Below, piece after piece: positions 5,420 through 5,593 of a DNA stretch of 5,593 nt. Origin of the DNA: Bacteroidales bacterium UBA2559. GTDB lineage: Bacteria; Bacteroidota; Bacteroidia; Bacteroidales; Bacteroidaceae. Within the stretch, counting starts at the first letter, position 1, and every line of letters starts with the position of its first letter. Position numbers and translations under genes: made by a program. Location of the stretch: the NCBI GenBank assembly GCA_002340405.1, contig DDLZ01000087.1, positions 3,912 to 9,504 on the forward strand, in the 5' to 3' direction. The notes beneath the pieces were generated by a model that had not been told where the DNA came from, did not search any database, and worked only from the letters and a program-made list of their open reading frames with translations.

Positions 5420-5593
5420 TCAGTCAATTTTTTTTCGGTTGAATTTCATAGCTCTGAACAACAGTTTTGAGAGGGGTTTTTCGCGTTTGCGCTTAAGCAG
5501 ATTGATATACCATCCCAGTTTTTTGGCTATCGATATCCTATATGTTTCAACAAATTCAATCAGGGTTCCGTCCCGGTCTTCAATATAGGTGAA
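5420..5593 (-). CDS. VOC/glyoxalase-fold protein, C-terminal 57 residues (5' end outside window)
   Basis: Only the C-terminus is present: the reading frame enters from the right edge and stops at TGA (5422-5420). The visible protein begins FTYIEDRDGTLIEFVET, which is the closing strand motif of vicinal-oxygen-chelate proteins (glyoxalase I, methylmalonyl-CoA epimerase and relatives). In that fold the glutamate of the L-I-E-F segment usually supplies a metal ligand. About 40 further residues follow the motif (GWYINLLKRKREKP, then a basic tail ending FNRKKID), so the protein runs well past the usual end of the fold. The substrate cannot be read from this fragment, and metal-dependent lyase, epimerase or dioxygenase activities are all possible. 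The stop lies 6 bases before the start of the first HdrC-like gene, so the two are probably co-transcribed. Fold assignment is fairly firm; function is open. Confidence 0.8.
   Translation of the reverse strand, partial: FTYIEDRDGTLIEFVETYRISIAKKLGWYINLLKRKREKPLSKLLFRAMKFNRKKID

Larger units (their letters stand above)
1..5593 (-). other. putative operon: VOC - HdrC1 - HdrC2 - HdrE/D - HdrB - HdrA - HerA-like
   Basis: Seven genes share the minus strand with junctions of +6, -50, -4, +7, +1 and +33 bases in transcription order. No hairpin plus T-run and no convincing Bacteroidota promoter (TTTG / TAnnTTTG) is visible in any junction. The five central genes all encode Hdr-family subunits, which supports one co-expressed complex. 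The promoter and the transcript ends lie outside the window. The least certain member is the HerA-like gene, because its 33-base gap is the largest. Confidence 0.7.

Overview
The window reads as a single Bacteroidota-type (probably Bacteroidales) chromosomal operon. All seven supported genes lie on the minus strand and read from the right edge to the left edge. Intergenic gaps run from a 50-base overlap to 33 bases, there are no clear Shine-Dalgarno sites, and the regions before the start codons are A/T-rich. The lineage call is an inference from codon and spacing style and from remembered protein similarity. It has not been tested by a search.

In transcription order: (1) the last 57 codons of a VOC/glyoxalase-fold protein (5593-5420); (2) a long HdrC-like protein with two [4Fe-4S] motifs (5413-4754); (3) a short second HdrC-like protein with two [4Fe-4S] motifs, overlapping the first by 50 bases (4803-4459); (4) a 651-residue fusion of a five-helix NarI/HdrE-like membrane cytochrome b domain, a 2x[4Fe-4S] ferredoxin domain and two CCG (HdrD-like) domains (4462-2507); (5) an HdrB-like protein whose second CCG domain is intact but whose first has lost most of its cysteines (2499-1444); (6) a minimal HdrA-like flavoprotein with the HdrA-specific cysteine motif but no ferredoxin domains (1442-423); (7) the first 129 codons of a HerA-like (DUF853, E. 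coli YjgR-type) ATPase (389-1).

Genes 2-6 plausibly build one complex combining the soluble HdrABC layout (A, B, C) with the membrane HdrDE layout (E-D fusion). From the motifs it would carry one FAD, seven cubane [4Fe-4S] clusters, up to three CCG-type clusters and at least one b-type heme. Electrons would pass between a flavin site on HdrA, the CCG sites and a quinone pool in the inner membrane. No CoM/CoB chemistry is expected in such an organism, so the thiol/disulfide or other substrate is unknown. Nothing in the window encodes a hydrogenase, MvhD, ETF or formate dehydrogenase partner. This Hdr-like membrane assembly is the most interesting content here. The VOC gene upstream and the HerA-like gene downstream may be co-transcribed, but nothing visible links them to it mechanistically. 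No RNA genes, CRISPR arrays, mobile elements or terminators were seen, and no gene-free stretch exceeds about 35 bases.
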